Positions 61,969 through 64,000 of a stretch of 64,000 bases of DNA are shown here, one piece after another. Below the pieces are notes generated by a model. It was not told where the DNA came from. It searched no databases and saw only the letters and a program-made list of their open reading frames with translations. The stretch spans positions 5,367,501-5,431,500 of the forward strand of contig JAWUZG010000018.1 in assembly GCA_036785705.1 (NCBI GenBank). Reading direction: 5' to 3'. A program made the position numbers and the translations under genes. Within the stretch, counting starts at the first letter, position 1. Every line of letters begins with the position of its first letter. The DNA is from Acanthornis magna (lineage: Eukaryota; Chordata; Aves; Passeriformes; Acanthizidae).

Positions 61969-64000
61969 CACACGCTGCAGGTCCTGCTCCCCACAGCGCC
62001 GGCCACAGAGCAGCAGTGCTCCTGCTGGCCCTTCCCTCTGCAAGGGAATTCATGCGGGAATGCCGGAAGATACAGGTACGGTGTGATGACTGCACATTTT
62101 GGGCAGCCTAGACCTGAAATGAACTTGTTTTTGATCTGGATTTTACTAAATCACTGATGCTGTCATGAGAATAACAACTCTGTGTTTGTGTGGAAACACG
62201 GCGGAGTGGGGGAAAATGGTTTAACATTTATTTTAAATTATGCTTTGTGTTCTTTTAATTATATGAATGATGATTTGGAAATGACAATGATTCTGGTAGT
62301 TAGCTGAGAGCTCAGATTGAAAACTTTCCTTGTATTTTTTAATTTAAATTGATTTCAGCGTTTATATTAGACTATAATGGGGAAAAAAGCCCCTATTTCT
62401 TTATGCAGATATCTTGGAGTGTTGTTTCTATATCCCTTCTCATTGCAATCTAGCTAAACCTGTACAAAAATAGCCTTTACAATGCTGCAGGAGCACTTAC
62501 TCAAACTCAGCAGAGATTTTTCCTAACTGTGTTTGAATTCAGTAAATATTTTATTATAATAATGAGGGCAGGAGGTTAGCTTGTGCTAGGTTTGTTTATG
62601 TGATGTGAATTTAGCACTGAGCATATGGTGAGATTTGAAGCTCTTGTGAATACTCGAGCTGTGTTGCATCTCTTGTGCGTGGTTTATCCACATCCTGCTG
62701 GATAACACCTCTCCTTTGCCTCTGGTCCCATAAACTCTGGAATTGGCGGTACGAGCAGAGCTGGCCTCAGCTGTGCTGTGTCCCTGCTGCCCTGTATCAG
62801 CTTGGGTTTCTGTTCTGATGATGATGAGTAGGAAGTGCTGGAAAAGGCATGCCTTGGAAAGGCACTGTAGGAGTGATTGTTGATATGTAGTAGAGGCAGG
62901 TATACGAAAAGGAGCATGATTATTGAGGCATTTTATTCTGTATTTTTGGACAGTGTGAAAGAATTAAATTGAGACCTATTGGCATAGAGATTTATTGAAT
63001 CTGGTGAATATCTTCTCTTGTAGTACAGGAGCTAAAGAGAGAAGTTACAGTGCTTTGCTGTAGGAGCCACCACAGAGGTGTCGGAACGAGCAGTGAGCAC
63101 TTCTGGGGGTGCCTGGCCTCTCTTGGTGCAGAAAAGCACTGCTGGGAGAGGGAGTGAATTCCTGTGCTGGTGTGGGGACACTTCAGCCTCCTGTGTGGGC
63201 ATCTGGAGGGCTCGAGAGACCTTGTAATGTGGACATAGACAGCAAAACTTCTTTCCCTTTATCCTCGCGATCTTCTGGTTTCTCGTGAGACATGCAGAAG
63301 AACAGGGCATTGTGTTATAATGAGAAGGCACCATAAAGCAGGGAAAAACATTTATGAAATCATTTAACACAAGGTGCTAATTGAGAAATAGGGTAAACCA
63401 GGCTGCCACTAATTATGTAATAACTCCTCAGGCAGGTGCAGGGCTGGGCCAGGGAGTTGCTCTTCCCCACTGCTGCCTGTGGTTGGGGGGATGGATGGGG
63501 AGAGCTCATGGAGTTCCCATTACACATTTGCTCTTTTTCTCATCCTTTCTGTGCAAAGGACCAATGGGGTCTCAGGCCCCCACAAGGCTCCATAGTGAAT
63601 CACTGGTTCTTAGGAAAAAAACAAACCAAACCTCCCTATCTAAATTAAATTTACAGCTGACACCCGTGCAGTTTTCTGATCACTGCATGTGTTACTGTAT
63701 TATGTATTTCTGTGTTATCTTTACCCCCACACCTGCACAACTCCTTGTCACTGGATTTTAACACAAGGCAGGGAGAGAGCAGGGGCCAGCTATACAGTGG
63801 AAATAATGCTTCACTAGGATATTTAGAGGCACTTAAATGCTTCTTTCCTTTGTTTTCATCTGGATGTTTTTTAATTCAGCACTGAGTGTTCTGACTCAGT
63901 TGACACAAGAAGGGTTTGGTAAAAAAACAACTTAAACTCCAATTTCTGATTCCAGCCTGGTGCTGCTGCACTTGCCTGCATCTCCTTTAATCCTGCTCCA

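Larger units (their letters stand above)
32963..64000 (+). other. Probable first intron of the plus-strand gene (ABLIM2)
   Basis: Thirty-one kilobases after the donor at 32962 without a recognisable exon. I looked on the plus strand for the Cys-x-x-Cys pattern of a first LIM domain and found none. Contents are the six CR1 fragments listed, homopolymer tracts and the 61.9 kb minisatellite. The remainder, including 33.5-47.6 kb and 60.1-61.6 kb, is unique sequence with only short chance open frames. Confidence 0.6.

Overview
This window is vertebrate nuclear DNA, almost certainly from a bird. Most of it is intronic and intergenic sequence with small split exons. The recognisable interspersed repeats are CR1-type LINE 3' ends (a 'TTGGAAGGGACC ... 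CATCTAGT' signature on the + strand where the element lies on the minus strand). No mammalian-type SINE or L1 was seen. One CpG island lies near the middle. The species cannot be named from sequence alone.

Left half (1-32.4 kb), minus strand: the 5' third of SH3TC1 (SH3 domain and tetratricopeptide repeats 1). I recovered nine consecutive exons with good splice sites. All phases join into one open frame of 422 codons plus one base. The frame starts at an ATG at 15247 and leaves the last visible exon at 2815. It covers the N-terminal region and the whole SH3-like domain; the TPR-coding exons must lie beyond base 1. A further, probably first, exon is proposed in the CpG island, ending at a strong donor at 32246. 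Its frame is open and in phase with the next exon, which allows a 55-residue N-terminal extension.

Centre (about 32.26-33.46 kb): a CpG island that looks like a head-to-head promoter. It holds the candidate SH3TC1 first exon (minus), a (CGAGC)n pentanucleotide array, a short GGC run, and a small first coding exon on the plus strand (ATG 32947, donor after 32962). I assign the plus-strand exon to ABLIM2 because ABLIM2 is the divergent neighbour of SH3TC1 in other vertebrates. Only five codons are visible, so this rests on gene order and not on protein similarity.

Right half (33-64 kb): consistent with a very long first intron of that plus-strand gene. It contains several CR1 fragments, including four minus-strand copies between 58.26 and 60.06 kb, plus homopolymer tracts and a small GC-rich 12-mer minisatellite near 61.9 kb. 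I recognise no LIM-domain exon here.

Most notable unexplained element: a frame-broken stretch at about 30.3-31.6 kb (+) whose translated pieces look like the reverse transcriptase to RNase H part of a Ty3/Gypsy-type retrotransposon, a class that is rare in bird genomes.
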